Source: Apoda limacodes
Lineage: Eukaryota; Arthropoda; Insecta; Lepidoptera; Limacodidae
Direction of reading: 5' to 3'
DNA: 64,000 nucleotides
Assembly (NCBI GenBank): GCA_946406115.1
Contig: OX291558.1
Coordinates: forward strand, 15,616,205-15,680,204
Positions 1 to 11,502 of this stretch are shown piece by piece (the stretch's first letter is position 1; every line of letters begins with the position of its first letter). Position numbers and translations under genes: made by a program. The notes under the pieces were generated by a model that saw nothing but the letters and a program-made list of their open reading frames with translations, did not search any database and was not told the DNA's origin.

Positions 1-1600
1 AAACTAAGATTTACCTCCTTCGATGCAGTTTTTTGCATGCTATGCAAATTTAACCGCACAATTTTACTGACTTTTGTTGTTTTCGAATGCAAGAGTGCCA
101 TTTGCTTGCAGAACTCTCGGGGTGCTGATCAGAACTCTGACAGAACTGCCTCTAGATGCGATACTACCACTTTTATCACTACATGCAGTTTTAGCGAATA
201 GTGCAACGTTGTTTTTGCAAATATATCTGGTATTTTGGTTTCTCTAGTGTAAAGAACCGCAATAAGATGCAGAACTCTCGGGGTGCTGATCAGAACTCTG
301 AAAAAAAATTTTTTTCCTCTCAGTCAAAACTAAGATTTACCTCCTTCGATGCAGTTTTTTGCATGCAATGCAAATTTAACCGCACAATTTTACTGACTTT
401 TGTTGTTTTCGAATGCAAGAGTGCTATTCGCGTACAGAACTCTCGGGGTGCTGATCAGAACTCTGACAGAACTGCCTCTAGATGCGATACTACCACTTTT
501 ATCACTACATGCAGTTTTAGCGAATAGTGCAACGTTGTTTTTGCAAATATATCTGGTATTTTGGTTTCTCTGGAGTAAAGAATCGCAATAAGATGCAGAA
601 CTCTCGGGGTGCTGATCAGAACTCTGAAAAAACCTCACTTCCTCTCAGTCAAAACTAAGATTTACCTCCTTCGATGCAGTTTTTTGCATGCTATGCAAAT
701 TTAACCGCACAATTTTACTGACTTTTGCTGTTTTCGGATTCATGAGTGCCATTCGCGTGCAGAACTCTCGGGGTGCTGATCAGAACTCTGACAGAACTGC
801 CTCTAGATGCGATACTACCACTTTTATCACTACATGCAGTTTTAGCGAATAGTGCAACGTTGTTTTTGCAAATATATCTGGTATTTTGGTTTCTCTGGTG
901 TAAAGAACCGCAATAAGATGCAGAACTCTCGGGGTGCTGATCAGAACTCTGAAAAAACCTCTCTTCTTCTCAGTCAAAACTAAGATTTACCTCCTTCGAT
1001 GCAGTTTTTTGCATGCAATGCAAATTTAACCGCACAATTTTACTGACTTTTGCTGTTTTCGGATTCATGAGTGCCATTCGCGTGCAGAACTCTCGGGGTG
1101 CTGATCAGAACTCTGACAGAACTGCCTCTAGATGCGATACTACCACTTTTATCACTACATGCAGTTTTAGCGAATAGTGCAACGTTGTTTTTGCAAATAT
1201 ATCTGGTATTTGGGTTTCTTTAGTGTAAAGAACTGCAATAAGATGCAGAACTCTCGGGGTGCTGATCAGAACTCTGAAAAAAACTTTTTTCCTCTCAGTC
1301 AAAACTAAGATTTATCACCTTGGAAGCAGTTTTTTTTGCATTCTGCAAAATTAACCGAACAATTCTTCTGTTTTTTGTTGTTTTCGAATTCAGGAGTGCC
1401 ATTCGCGTGAAGAACTCTCGGGGTGCTGATCAGAACTCTGAAAGAACTGCCTCTAGATGCGAGACTCCCACTTTTATCACTAAAACTCGCAGTTTTCGCG
1501 AATAGTGTAACGTTTTTTTGGAAATACATCTAATATTTTGGTTTCCCTGGAGTAAAGAATCGCAATAATATGCAGAACTCTCGGGGTGCTGATCAGAACT
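1..1600. repeat. Tandem satellite, about 325-bp monomer, dimeric
   Basis: Monomers begin near 1, 327, 652, 977 and 1302 (AAACTAAGATTTACC), a period of 325-326 bp. Each contains the core GAACTCTCGGGGTGCTGATC twice, about 161-164 bp apart, and the two halves share weaker similarity (GATGCAGTTTT / CATGCAGTTTT). The monomer is therefore an old duplication of a half-unit of about 162 bp. The first four monomers are nearly identical; the fifth is diverged and ends near 1600. The array is cut by the window edge. Open frames inside it are by-products of the repeat. Confidence 0.95.
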
Positions 1601-1849
1601 TTCGTTTTGTTATGATTATTTCAAGATACCTATAATTTAAGAAATTTATGTAACCGTGAAATTGGCAAATGGTGATTTGAAATATTATTTATTTCTCTTA
1701 CTATTCGCTCACGTAACATACCTTTCAACATTTGTACCGAGTGTCTTTTCATATTGATGTCGATTTTAACCAATTAGACCGGTTATATTGTGTGTGTGTG
1801 GATTGGGTCGTTTAAAAATGTTATTTTCCGAAAAAAAATCATATCTTTT

Positions 1850-2130
1850 GAATTTTTGCAGAACTATTCGTGAAATGCTTCAGGAACTCTAGAACTATTG
1901 TAGGACGACCTAAAAAAAAATACAGAACTATTTTTTGAAGAAAAAGGGGTGCGGCATGAAGTTAGCACCCCATTTTTTTTTTTTTTAAATTCTGTCCCCC
2001 CAAGGGCAGAACTATCATTGCACCCCGTCGGGAACTCTAGAACTATTGTAAAAGGACCTAGAACTCACCCTAAATTCGGGGGTGCTGCGAATTGGGGTGC
2101 TAACTTCACAGACATCTGTGACATACTAAA
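1850..2130. repeat. Degenerate repeats related to the satellite
   Basis: GGAACTCTAGAACTATTGTA occurs twice, near 1883 and 2030, about 148 bp apart, each followed by GGGGTGC motifs. The GAACT and GGGGTGCT words and the spacing resemble the satellite half-unit, so this looks like the decayed edge of the array. Confidence 0.55.
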
Positions 2131-4834
2131 AAGAATGGTTAAATCCAGAATGCCACCCCCCAACAATCTGAATGATTTCGTCAAATATATGCGTTATTAT
2201 CTCATAGTCTCACTTTTTTTTCTGTTCCGCTAATTGTGCCGGTGTGTATAGTATCTTGTATAAATTTAAAGCTATAAAATATAATACATTGTAGACCTAA
2301 TTATTTATTCCTTGAACATTTATTCAAAATTTCATGGTATTTGATTAGTAAATGTCGAAAATAAATACATAATTTGTTTGTATGAAGCACGCTACGAGGT
2401 GCTATGGATCGTATACTCTTAACTATATTATTCTTTGTATCAGTGTTTTAGAGTTTTTATTTCTAAATATTTAATTTGATAGAGAATTAAATGTTCATTA
2501 TTTTTACAATAATATTTAACATATAAGTAACGGTTTGAATTTTTCCAGATGAAGTTACTGTGTGTGTATATAATTTTTAGCGAAGCAATAAATTTTTTAT
2601 TAGATTAAAATTTATTGTATATTTTTTGTCACCAGTGTTTGAGATGATTTCTCGGAGCTGAGAGTTTTCGTTGCTAAACCAAAACGTATGCAATATTTGT
2701 TTTTTTTACTATACTTACCTTCGAAATCTTTCGTTCAATCATTAAACATTTATTTATTCACTGTTCTTCTTGGGTTATATCCTGTAGGATTTGGCTTCGT
2801 TCTAACACAATCTGCCATTTATACTAACTTGACTGTACCATTAAAGGTACAATTACAGACACCATAGGTAAATATATCGAATTCATATAAATTGATTGAT
2901 TGATTTATAGTCTATTCTCCACCATTTTTTGGAAATTAGATAAACTGGCCATTTGCTTTAGAAATCTTGTTCCAAATGTAGAGAAAAAACTTTGTACCAA
3001 AAAAAAATCCTTGATTTGCTTTTCCAGTAAATTCGATAGTTTTGTAAAGAGAAACCAGATTTTTTTTTTTGTAAAACAGTCGCCCAATCTTTCTGTTATC
3101 TGTCTGTCTGTAATTGCTGCCTAAGTTCTTTTTACATTTAGTGGTTGGTAGTTATAAATATTCTTCGCGCATACAAATTTTTATTTTTGCAATCATAAGG
3201 CTTGGTAAATTGCGTAGTTGCTTATAACATTTTAGTCATAAGGTGGTTTTATCTTGTAACTACACCGCAAAAAGGTACGATACAAATACTACCATAGTAT
3301 TATACTATAATACTATAGTGATGTACAGTTTTATCAGTCCAAGACAATGTCCTAAATGAATGCCTCATCTTTTGCGGTCTAGCCACAGCCATCAGTTATC
3401 GAAATTTACCAGCCCTGTTAAGGTGCAGTTATAGCTGAAATAAAATTGACCTAATGGTCATATCGTAGTTTGAAGTTAGGCAAACGACCAAACGGCTTAT
3501 GTGAGATCCATTAGCTGTTCATTAAAAGGTCTGCTTTTAGTGACGATCGTAGGGTCCCTGAGCGGCTAAGTGTAAATACCCATAGACATTCTAGAAATAG
3601 ACCGCGTTACCGGGCTGTAAAGTCGATAGCGTGATAGAAAGAGAAAGTTATGCTTTAGGACCTCTCTGCCTTCGTCTAGTCGCTACTACTGCGAGGTGTC
3701 AGTGATAATCGCGCGTCCGTTGAGTTTTACTAGACAAAGGTAGAGCTTTCTCTTTCTATTGTCATTGCATTCACCAATGGAAAATGTCTATTACTCGCTT
3801 TGATCTATTTCAGTATTTGTATGACTTTACCTAACCTTGTGTAAGAAAAACGTGGCTATAAGTGCACAGTAGGCAGTAAATTTTTGGGACTAATTTTCTA
3901 CGTTTCATGCGTAACATTGCTTGGTATTGCTTTTATATTTATGGATTCATTAACTCATTAGTGCTTGCATTTAACAGTTAAAAGTTCCAGCCGCTTTATA
4001 AGCCATCAAATTAAAAAGAAACCATGATTTTGACGACACTGCATACTAATATCGTGACCTTTTATTTTGATTGGCTAATAGATCTACTAAAACTTTAGTC
4101 TAATTACATCTATTTTTCATTTATTTCAAGGGCTCTGTGTCTATGATTTGGATTACCTTTTTGTACATAATAATAAATAGTACTTAAAATAGTGCTTTAA
4201 ATTTAGCTTGTTTTTCACATTTTTTAAATTTGTACGATAAGAAAAATTTATTTTTGTAAATTTTCAGGTAACATGGTAAATGAATAACAATTCATAACTG
4301 GATCACATCAGCCAGATTATTCCTTGTTTAAAGTCAACCTAACATATTCGTACTGACTATTTTATCGGCCATATTGCACTTTATTACTTTAAATAGAAAA
4401 CTCGGATTACATTATGTAAGTATTTTGTAAATGTGATATTATGTTAACAATAAAGAATGTCCTGAAAAATACATTTTTTTATTTTGGTTCCTTATTAGTT
4501 TGGTACTATATAATGGACCTAACTGATGGGCTAGCGTTTTCTATATATTAATGCAAAATAAGTATTTTTATCTATTGTTCTATCAGTAGTAGGTACTTCA
4601 TTAGATTTAATTGATGGTACCTACTGGGTCAGTTATTATTTACCGTTGTCCTATTATTGGTAAGTTGCGCGATTTTTTTGCAGTTGTGTGAAATAATTGT
4701 TTGGAATTTATTATATGTATAGAGAACACGAAAAAGAATACGTGCAGAAATAAATTATGTAACGGCCTAAAGTAGAAAATACAAGCAGACATGACTAAAT
4801 TACATGTCGGTTTCGTTTTTACTATTTGGTATAG
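2131..4834. other. Gene-less intergenic DNA
   Basis: AT-rich sequence with no supported gene. It contains a short palindrome near 3288-3322 (ATAGTATTATACTATAATAC core) and a small foldback near 3583-3792 whose ends share ATAGACATT and whose interior has inverted copies of ATAGAAAGAGAAAG. Its start (CCATAGACAT) resembles the repeats at 28478 and 56113. Nothing else is recognised. Confidence 0.5.
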
Positions 4835-5479
4835 ATCGCGCCACGTAAGTTGAAACAAAATGGCGGTCTTCCGCGCAGGTACAGTTACGGACAATAGTAC
4901 TAACAAATGTTTTGTGCGTGGCCCGTAATTTCTCATATTTTTTTTCTAAATTGTTATGTAGCTAAGTATTTACTGTCTGGCACTGCCCTGCGCCCGCCAC
5001 ACGACATGACAGTTATTACGCCTCATGTACCCAGTAATTATATCTTATGAAGTGAATTTGGTAAAAGAAAAGTTTTGATAAATACATCCTGTTTAACTAG
5101 AATAGTCATAAATACGTAATATCGGATCATCTAACAAGTTATTGTACTTATTGAACAACATTGGCTTGGGAAGTGGTCGTTAGGTATAATAAAATGTAAC
5201 GGTTCTAAAATAGGAATTTCTTAAAACACTGAGAGGTTAAAAGTTGTAAATGTTTTTTAATCACTGGCACTTATTGGTAACGTCATGACACCTTCTACAT
5301 AATTTTGAATTGGCATAAACTTGAGCCAGAAGTTCCGACTATCAGAACTTAAGAGCGTAATTGTACCCCAGGGCCTGTGTTGCTATGGTTACGCGCTGCC
5401 CCTCGCGTCGCACCGCATTCCCCACCTTAATGGACCCGAAAATGTGTAACTGCGCATGGTTCAACTTACGTGGCGCGAT
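4835..5479. mobile_element. MITE with 20-bp perfect TIRs
   Basis: The 20-bp end ATCGCGCCACGTAAGTTGAA at 4835-4854 is present as its exact complement at 5460-5479, enclosing 645 bp. There is no transposase frame, so this is a non-autonomous DNA element. I could not assign a superfamily and saw no clean target duplication. Confidence 0.8.
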
Positions 5480-5512
5480 TTATACAGAATCTTAAAAAGC
5501 ACGTAACACGGG

Positions 5513-5683
5513 CATGGGCGTAGCCAGCTTTTGGATTTGGAGGGGGGGGGGGGGAGGGGCAGACCTGATAGAAAATGTCATTTTAATACAGTGAACATGC
5601 GCATTTTGAGCTGATTCCTTCAGGTTATGGGCACCTAGGAGGGGGCAGCTGCCCCCTACTGCCTGTACCTCGCTACGCCCATG
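5513..5683. mobile_element. Short MITE, CATGGGCGTAGC ends
   Basis: Perfect 12-bp inverted ends CATGGGCGTAGC bound 171 bp with a G-run and a CAGCTGCCCCC stretch. This is a typical short non-autonomous DNA element, inserted 30 bp from the 4835-5479 MITE. Confidence 0.75.
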
Positions 5684-6360
5684 GACACGTGTGAAGGAGA
5701 CAGAAATAAGCTGGCCCCCAATCAATCTTTTACTTTTATAGATTAGGTTGAATAGAAATTTTGAAGTATAAGCATACTCTCAGATGTTTTCTAACTTTGC
5801 GTACGAAGCATGTCGACGTGCCATATATGTGGGTACTTCTAAACGTTTGATAAAATCTAATACTGAGTGAAGAACTAAGCCGTTCGGCAGAGCAACCATA
5901 ATGTGTGGTACGAATAAAAAAGCGCCCTCTCTTACCCGCGCCCATGTGAGCTACTGGCTTCCTTCGCATATTCAGTACACTCACGTGCGACCAATTGCTA
6001 ATTAATAGGTATTTGGCGCGTTGACAAATGATTTTTAATATTTATTAATTTAGTTATTGCTTTAAATGTATATATTATTTCATGTCATATTGTTAGGTTA
6101 CATCCGTAACTAATATTTATTCAGTTAGCACATACTACTATTTTTTTCTATAAAGTGTCCTCTACTTAAAGGTAGACAACCCAAGATATCGCTTAATAGC
6201 GATAAGACCGCCAATTTTGTATCTTTTTGCGTATTTTAATAACGTGTTTAAGCGCAATAAAGTATATTATTATGATAAATTTTATATTACCCACACATAC
6301 TGCTGCAAGTAAAGATGTCATGAGCTGAGTACCACTGGCTTTTCGTTATAGGAAATCATA
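5684..6360. other. Gene-less intergenic DNA with a repeat fragment
   Basis: No gene is supported. Around 6168-6215 the words CGCTTAATAGCGATAAGACCGCC form a dispersed lepidopteran repeat I recognise from memory. The frame at 5736-5984 on the minus strand has no recognisable product. Confidence 0.45.
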
Positions 6361-6482
6361 AGAAAACCTACCTGTTAAAAAGCCGTATGTGGATTCCACA
6401 ATCCGCACTGGGCCTGAGTGATGGACTATGGGCCCACCCTATTTGGGCCCGTGCCCCAACAGTGGTAGAAGGAAGGCTGATA
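6361..6482 (+). mobile_element. SINE fragment (CCCCAACAGTGG tail family)
   Basis: Diverged 3' part of the SINE family also at 43915, 46449, 53906 and 56290. Shared landmarks are CCGTATGTGGATTCCACAATCCGC, GACTATGGGCCCA and GTGCCCCAACAGTGG. It lacks the tRNA-like head. Confidence 0.75.
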
Positions 6483-6599
6483 ATTCTACTGTGCATTGGC
6501 TTACAACCCCGCAAGTAAGTTTACCTACAGTCATGATTTGAAACAGACTAAAATCGCGTTATTCATGACTACAAAAAGAGACGAGCTGATGAGTGCGTA

Positions 6600-6886
6600 T
6601 CCAATACGATCAGTAACAGGATCCTAAGGGGGGAGTTGAGGTCGACATTTGAAGAGCGGCGAAGAATGGCCACACCGCATCAACTGCTATTACCTATACT
6701 GTGGCAGATGTTTTTCTCTAAGGACTGCAGTATGGGGTTCTTCAAGAAAGAAGTAATTGGATTTTTGAAGGGTCGGCAACGCGTGGTGTTGCAAGCGTCA
6801 ATAGGCCACGGTGACCGCTTACCATCAGGCGGACCGTCTGCTTGTTTGCCACATTAGTGGTATAAAAAAAAAAAAAAAAAAAAGAT
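6600..6886 (+). mobile_element. LINE 3' end with poly(A)
   Basis: It contains GGTGACCGCTTACCATCAGG, then GGACCGTCTGCTTGTTTGCC, then TTAGTGGTATA and an A-run (6867-6885), the common tail of a lepidopteran non-LTR element. It is truncated at 5'. Other tails lie at 14400, 20512, 23988, 38395 and 60655. Confidence 0.75.
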
Positions 6887-6923
6887 GTTCAATGAAACAT
6901 AGTAGTAATTCAATATAATATGA

Positions 6924-6929
6924 TTTATT
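6924..6929 (-). terminator. Candidate distal polyadenylation signal
   Basis: AATAAA on the minus strand lies at the edge of the repeat-poor downstream region of Atf3. Further downstream on that strand is a run of T (complement of the A-run at 6867-6885). This fits an end of the long 3' UTR near 6900. Confidence 0.4.
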
Positions 6930-7429
6930 TTCAATATTTAAGCACAGTAATTTTGCTTTGACTGTCAAAATATTTATGTTCAAGAAGCAGGTACAAGTGA
7001 TTTTCACAACATTCAAAATTTTAAATTCATACATTTTTATAGAAGAAAAATAATGACAAAACTTCGGTTATTTAACATAATAATAATATGCGAGACTTCT
7101 GAAAAATTCAGTGTATGATAAGATTGGTAAAATTTCTACAGAATTATAAAAAAGATCAAAAATATCAATTTTTTAAGGGTAAATACAAAATTTTATTCAA
7201 AATATTATGAAAGCATTAGTATTTTATTATTAGACATAACAATATATAAGATTCTCATTCATAAATCTCATAATTCAATCTTAAAATTAAACGACTTAAC
7301 AACAAATTGTTACACAAGTTACAAACATAAAATTTCAACAGTTAGTAATAGTAATATACTATTACAAATTTTAACAAATTAAAAACAGCGGTAAAGATAC
7401 AGCAATCCAAAGACCTACATGAGTAAATA

Positions 7430-7437
7430 TGACGTCA
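7430..7437. promoter_or_regulatory. Perfect CRE palindrome TGACGTCA
   Basis: An exact ATF/CREB consensus octamer in the presumed 3' UTR of Atf3. About one copy per window is expected by chance, so function is unproven. Confidence 0.3.
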
Positions 7438-10423
7438 CCATAAAAAAAATCTAGGGTAAAATGTTAAAAAATAATTATACTTCACTTTTTAACAAGTTTA
7501 AATTATTCTGTGTCTTTTGTGTCTTATACGACAAGTGATACGGTTTTTTTATATATTTCATGCAATATCTTTAGCGTCAATTAACATGTCTGACAAAAAA
7601 AATTTATTCCATTAAAGTAGTATACGCTATAACCTACCTTCTAAAGTTAATCTTATTAGTAAGATTACTACGAACGGTACAATCATTCTACAAACTACTA
7701 TTTAATTACACAGGACTTCGGTCTATATTAAAATCACTATATATAGCCATTAACTAAGGAAGTCATTATTACCATAGTACAAATAGAGAGGTAGGTAATG
7801 TTCATATAAAACATGGTCTAAGAGAACAAGGCGTCTTCTCTTTCGAAAAGTGATACATGTCTACGACGCTTACCAGTAGTTTTGTTGTTATTCGTTATCT
7901 TTGTCAGACACATATTTTGCTCCCGCTCAGTATCGGGTGACTACCTCTTCGGAGTTCGGAGACGACTACCAGGCACAGTATGTTGCTATACTATGATACA
8001 AAGGTACGCGATTCGGCTTGAATGTATGCGCGCTTCCTGTATACCTACCCGCTCAATTTGTATGAAGAACTTACTGCTTTATTTATACTATATTAATATT
8101 TAGAAGTTTTGTGTACATAAATATAATATTTTCAATAACTAATGAGGCATAGTAAAGTAGAGACCAATTGGAAATTGATGATTAATGATTGGATAGTAGA
8201 ATGAAGTCCAGTGTAACATTTGACAAAAATCCTACTGACTACTTTTTACAAATGGTTATTAAAATTTTGTCAGACAAGAAACAAATGTATTAAGTAGTGA
8301 AAATATGTTATGTTTATTTTTTGTTTCTAAAACAACTTAACCCTTCACGTCTTTGTAACTAGACTAAAGATCAGCAATGCGAGACAATCGATAGTTTAGC
8401 AGTTAACAAATTACATATACTTAACTTTAAGATGTCATAGCAATATTAATATCTTAATATTATTGACACTAATAAGTTATCTATAGAATAAAAATAAACT
8501 ATCGATTGTCGACTTGTATGTTATAAATTTTAGCAAACTATATCTATCATATCTTTATCACATAATTTGTATGAATTACCAACAATATAAAAATAAATGC
8601 TTACTCGACTTGACAGCTCTTAGCCGTTATTCGGAGAGCTAGCCAATAGACTAGGTACACTGGTACAAATTGAAGGCACTGCCTCGTATTACTGCTTTTA
8701 AAAATACTTATGGGCTTAACAATTATTCTTTAAAGACAGAACTCTTTTGTGACATTTTCTGCGTCTTCTTATTTTGCATAACAGTACAACTCCGGTTGTT
8801 ATACAATAAAATTAACGCAGTATTTAAGTATATTTATATTGTTTTATTATTTTTACCCACAAGAAGCTTAGTTACAAATTTTTGGTCGTAATTTAGAAGT
8901 ATAATTTATAAAAATAGACATGAATGCGAGGAATTGTTGATTTGAAGTGTAAAGTTTTCGATTCGTTTTAGAATTATATTTTCTATAATTACGGACAGAA
9001 ACTACATTAATACATTTGAAATAATTTAGGAATGTTGTAGGGTTCCGTATACATGTCAAAATTAAAAAAGGGAAAATTAAAGTCATTTTTTATTTCACGT
9101 GAAATTATTTCTTTTTTATAGAGTGTACGTAACTGACAACAACATACTAATTAAACGTAATTGTACAGAACCCCTAGGACGCGAGTCTTGCTCGTTCTTG
9201 TACAATTTCTTTATAAAAAATTTTAATCGATTTTATTTAAATTTTAAGTTTGTTTGCATAGGTAGTTTAATTGTATAACAGTACAACTCTGGTTATTAAA
9301 CAAATAAACTACGTCATTCAAAAGTCCAATTATAATAAAATCGAAAGTTAATTATTTTTTTTACCGCTTTTATTTTAAATGTATGAGGTACGAGTTCATA
9401 CATCTATTTATTTTTTATTGCAAAACAGTAAAATTCTTATTATACGGAAAAATACTCAAATAAAATGTTTGCCATGTTAATATTTGTGGAAAGCAGTATT
9501 AAAAAAATAAACATATATACATATTGTAAATTCATGTTTTTTATAATATAATTCTAAAACAAATGAGTGCACTTCTGAAATTTAATATGCGATATCTTTT
9601 TCTTTTTCATTTGAGGCACTTTGTTTTGGAGTTTGACATTATTTATTATACGTCTCTTAATTAACTATAACTACTTTATACAATACATATAAGGAAGTTC
9701 AGAAATATCAAATATTAAAGAATATTATTTGTTTAACAATTTAACCTTACCAAGCTCACAATAAATATACAATTATATCACGACTTACTCTGAGTAGGGT
9801 AAAAGCACCTATCTATTAGCTCGTTAATAACTAAATATATGTGGAATATATAGTATTCTCAATATATATTTTTGTTTAACATATAATATACTTTCGGAAT
9901 TTTAACAGGAGGTATTATTATTTGTTTGTATTATTGTACTGAAATAACTTTATGTGATGTTTTTGGCTTTTGAAGTCGTTACAGACTAGACAACAAATAA
10001 AAATAAATTTGTGCATTTTATAGTACAATGTGCCTAAAACAATGTTTTTTGCACCGTAAATTAAATCAGATCTCATAACTTATATTATATAAACATTTTG
10101 AATAAATCAAAGCAAAATTATAGAACTTATAGAAAATAAAACGAATGTTGTAAAATATGTTAGAGTTAAACATCTACGTAAAAATAAAACACATTTTGTA
10201 ACATTTATCGGTCTTAAACTGTTTTACAGTTCATTATTTGTTGTTACTCCATGTAGTGACTCTTTTTAATTATTGTTTATATAATCATTTCACAACGCTG
10301 TTTGCAGAAAATAAATAAATATAATGTGACGATCATGTAGTAATTGAAAATATACATATAAATACAATTATAATTTTAAATTTTTACCATATTCGCTGCA
10401 CTTACCTTTTGTGAAAAACTCCT

Positions 10424-10515
10424 GCAACGTTACGTGGTATATTACGCGTTACTCGGTGTGTTACGTTTTACACGATATGTTACGCGTTACACGGTATTTT
10501 TTTACACGTTACAGG
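10424..10515. repeat. Short array of TTACG/CGTTAC words
   Basis: Eight overlapping TTACG or CGTTAC words lie within about 90 bp (TTACGTGG, TTACGCGTTAC, GTTACGTTTTACACG and similar), spaced 15-30 bp apart. It reads as a degenerate minisatellite inside the presumed Atf3 3' UTR. TTACG is also a C/EBP-ATF half-site word. Confidence 0.6.
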
Positions 10516-10965
10516 CACCACTCTACTTTGTTGTTCTACACAGTAGACATACGATTTCGCTTTGAAGCAAATTCCCGTTCTATCATTGATATTTGTAAAC
10601 ATCAAAATAAATAGTTACTTTGCTTCATATTGCGTAACACATCTTTCCATTTCTATAACCTTCCTTATGTTCCCTATTTTATATCCCCTTATACCTCTAA
10701 CTGTATACCGTAAAATACTATAAAAAACAATCAGTGTAACGTTTTTTAGTGTCTTTCTAGCATTAATTCTTATCGGATATTAATATGTTCTTAGCCTACG
10801 ACTGAGTGAATTCCTTACACGTTACGCAATATAAAGCAAAATCTAACTTCAACGATATTTAATTTCGAATGAATTTATCTCGAAAAGTTTAAAAGTATAC
10901 GTGTACATGTCATAAAATAAAAAATTTGGACCCGACAAAATGATTTAAATGGACCTGATCCTTGA

Positions 10966-11502
10966 CTACACAAGACATCCATCATTGAGTCCGTTATTTA
11001 GTTTTGTTTGTGTATCTGTTATGGTAACTGGATAAGTATGGCACTGCTGAGTTGTCGCCATGTAGTCTTGGTCATAGTATTCTTGTTCTGTAGCGTCGAT
11101 TGGGACAAGGAGATTAGTAGCTTTAGGAAGGTAGCCGTCCGTTGTCACGTAATTTTCTTGCCCTGCCTGCAGGCTAAGTACACTGTCGGGCCTAATGTAT
11201 TCACCGTCTAGCAGTTGTGGCGCCAAATATACCGTGTCGAGTGATGATATTGTGTCGACTGAGGAATCCCCGTTAATGGGTGTGACACAGGTGTAACTGG
11301 AAGCGAGAATGTTGGCGGATTCTGGTCGGATGTAAGGCGAGTTGTGGTCGTAGTTAGCTGGGAATGTGCTTTGCGATTCGTATGGTCGGATCATGTTGTA
11401 CGACGTTGTTGGTGACATTCTTGTGGAGCCGTTGTTTTTGACGCAAGACGGTGCATGTGAGGATAGCATGTCGACTAGCCGCCGCTTTTGAACTTCCAAG
11501 TC
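10966..11502 (-). CDS. Atf3: Atf3 exon 5 (zipper end, C-terminal tail, stop)
   Basis: After acceptor GTCTATTTCAG|GAC the frame encodes DLEVQKRRLVDMLSSHAPSCV, completing the zipper, and then about 155 residues that are not basic and are rich in Tyr, Ser, Thr, Pro and Asn, ending NDGCLV and a stop at 10966-10968. The tail repeats short motifs such as YIRPES, YIRPDS and MIRPYES, which may be phosphorylation or docking sites. It is much longer than the roughly 70-residue tail of vertebrate ATF3, as expected for insect orthologues. The open frame extends 14 codons upstream of the acceptor, but the splice site and family alignment set the start at 11502. Confidence 0.92.
   Translation of the reverse strand, partial: DLEVQKRRLVDMLSSHAPSCVKNNGSTRMSPTTSYNMIRPYESQSTFPANYDHNSPYIRPESANILASSYTCVTPINGDSSVDTISSLDTVYLAPQLLDGEYIRPDSVLSLQAGQENYVTTDGYLPKATNLLVPIDATEQEYYDQDYMATTQQCHTYPVTITDTQTKLNNGLNDGCLV

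Larger units (their letters stand above)
6890..10965 (-). other. Probable long 3' UTR of Atf3
   Basis: About 4.1 kb of AT-rich DNA directly after the stop. I recognise none of the repeat families found elsewhere in the window, and no plausible coding frame. AATAAA signals on the minus strand lie at 9642-9647 (proximal) and 6924-6929 (distal). The distal one is followed by a T-rich run on the minus strand that belongs to an adjacent LINE poly(A) tail. Several ATTTA elements suggest an unstable mRNA, as for other ATF3 transcripts. The extent is inferred only from position and lack of repeats. Confidence 0.5.

Noticed and set aside
201..1529. Several 60-108 codon open frames on both strands
   Set aside because: They lie entirely in the tandem satellite, recur with its period and have no protein features.
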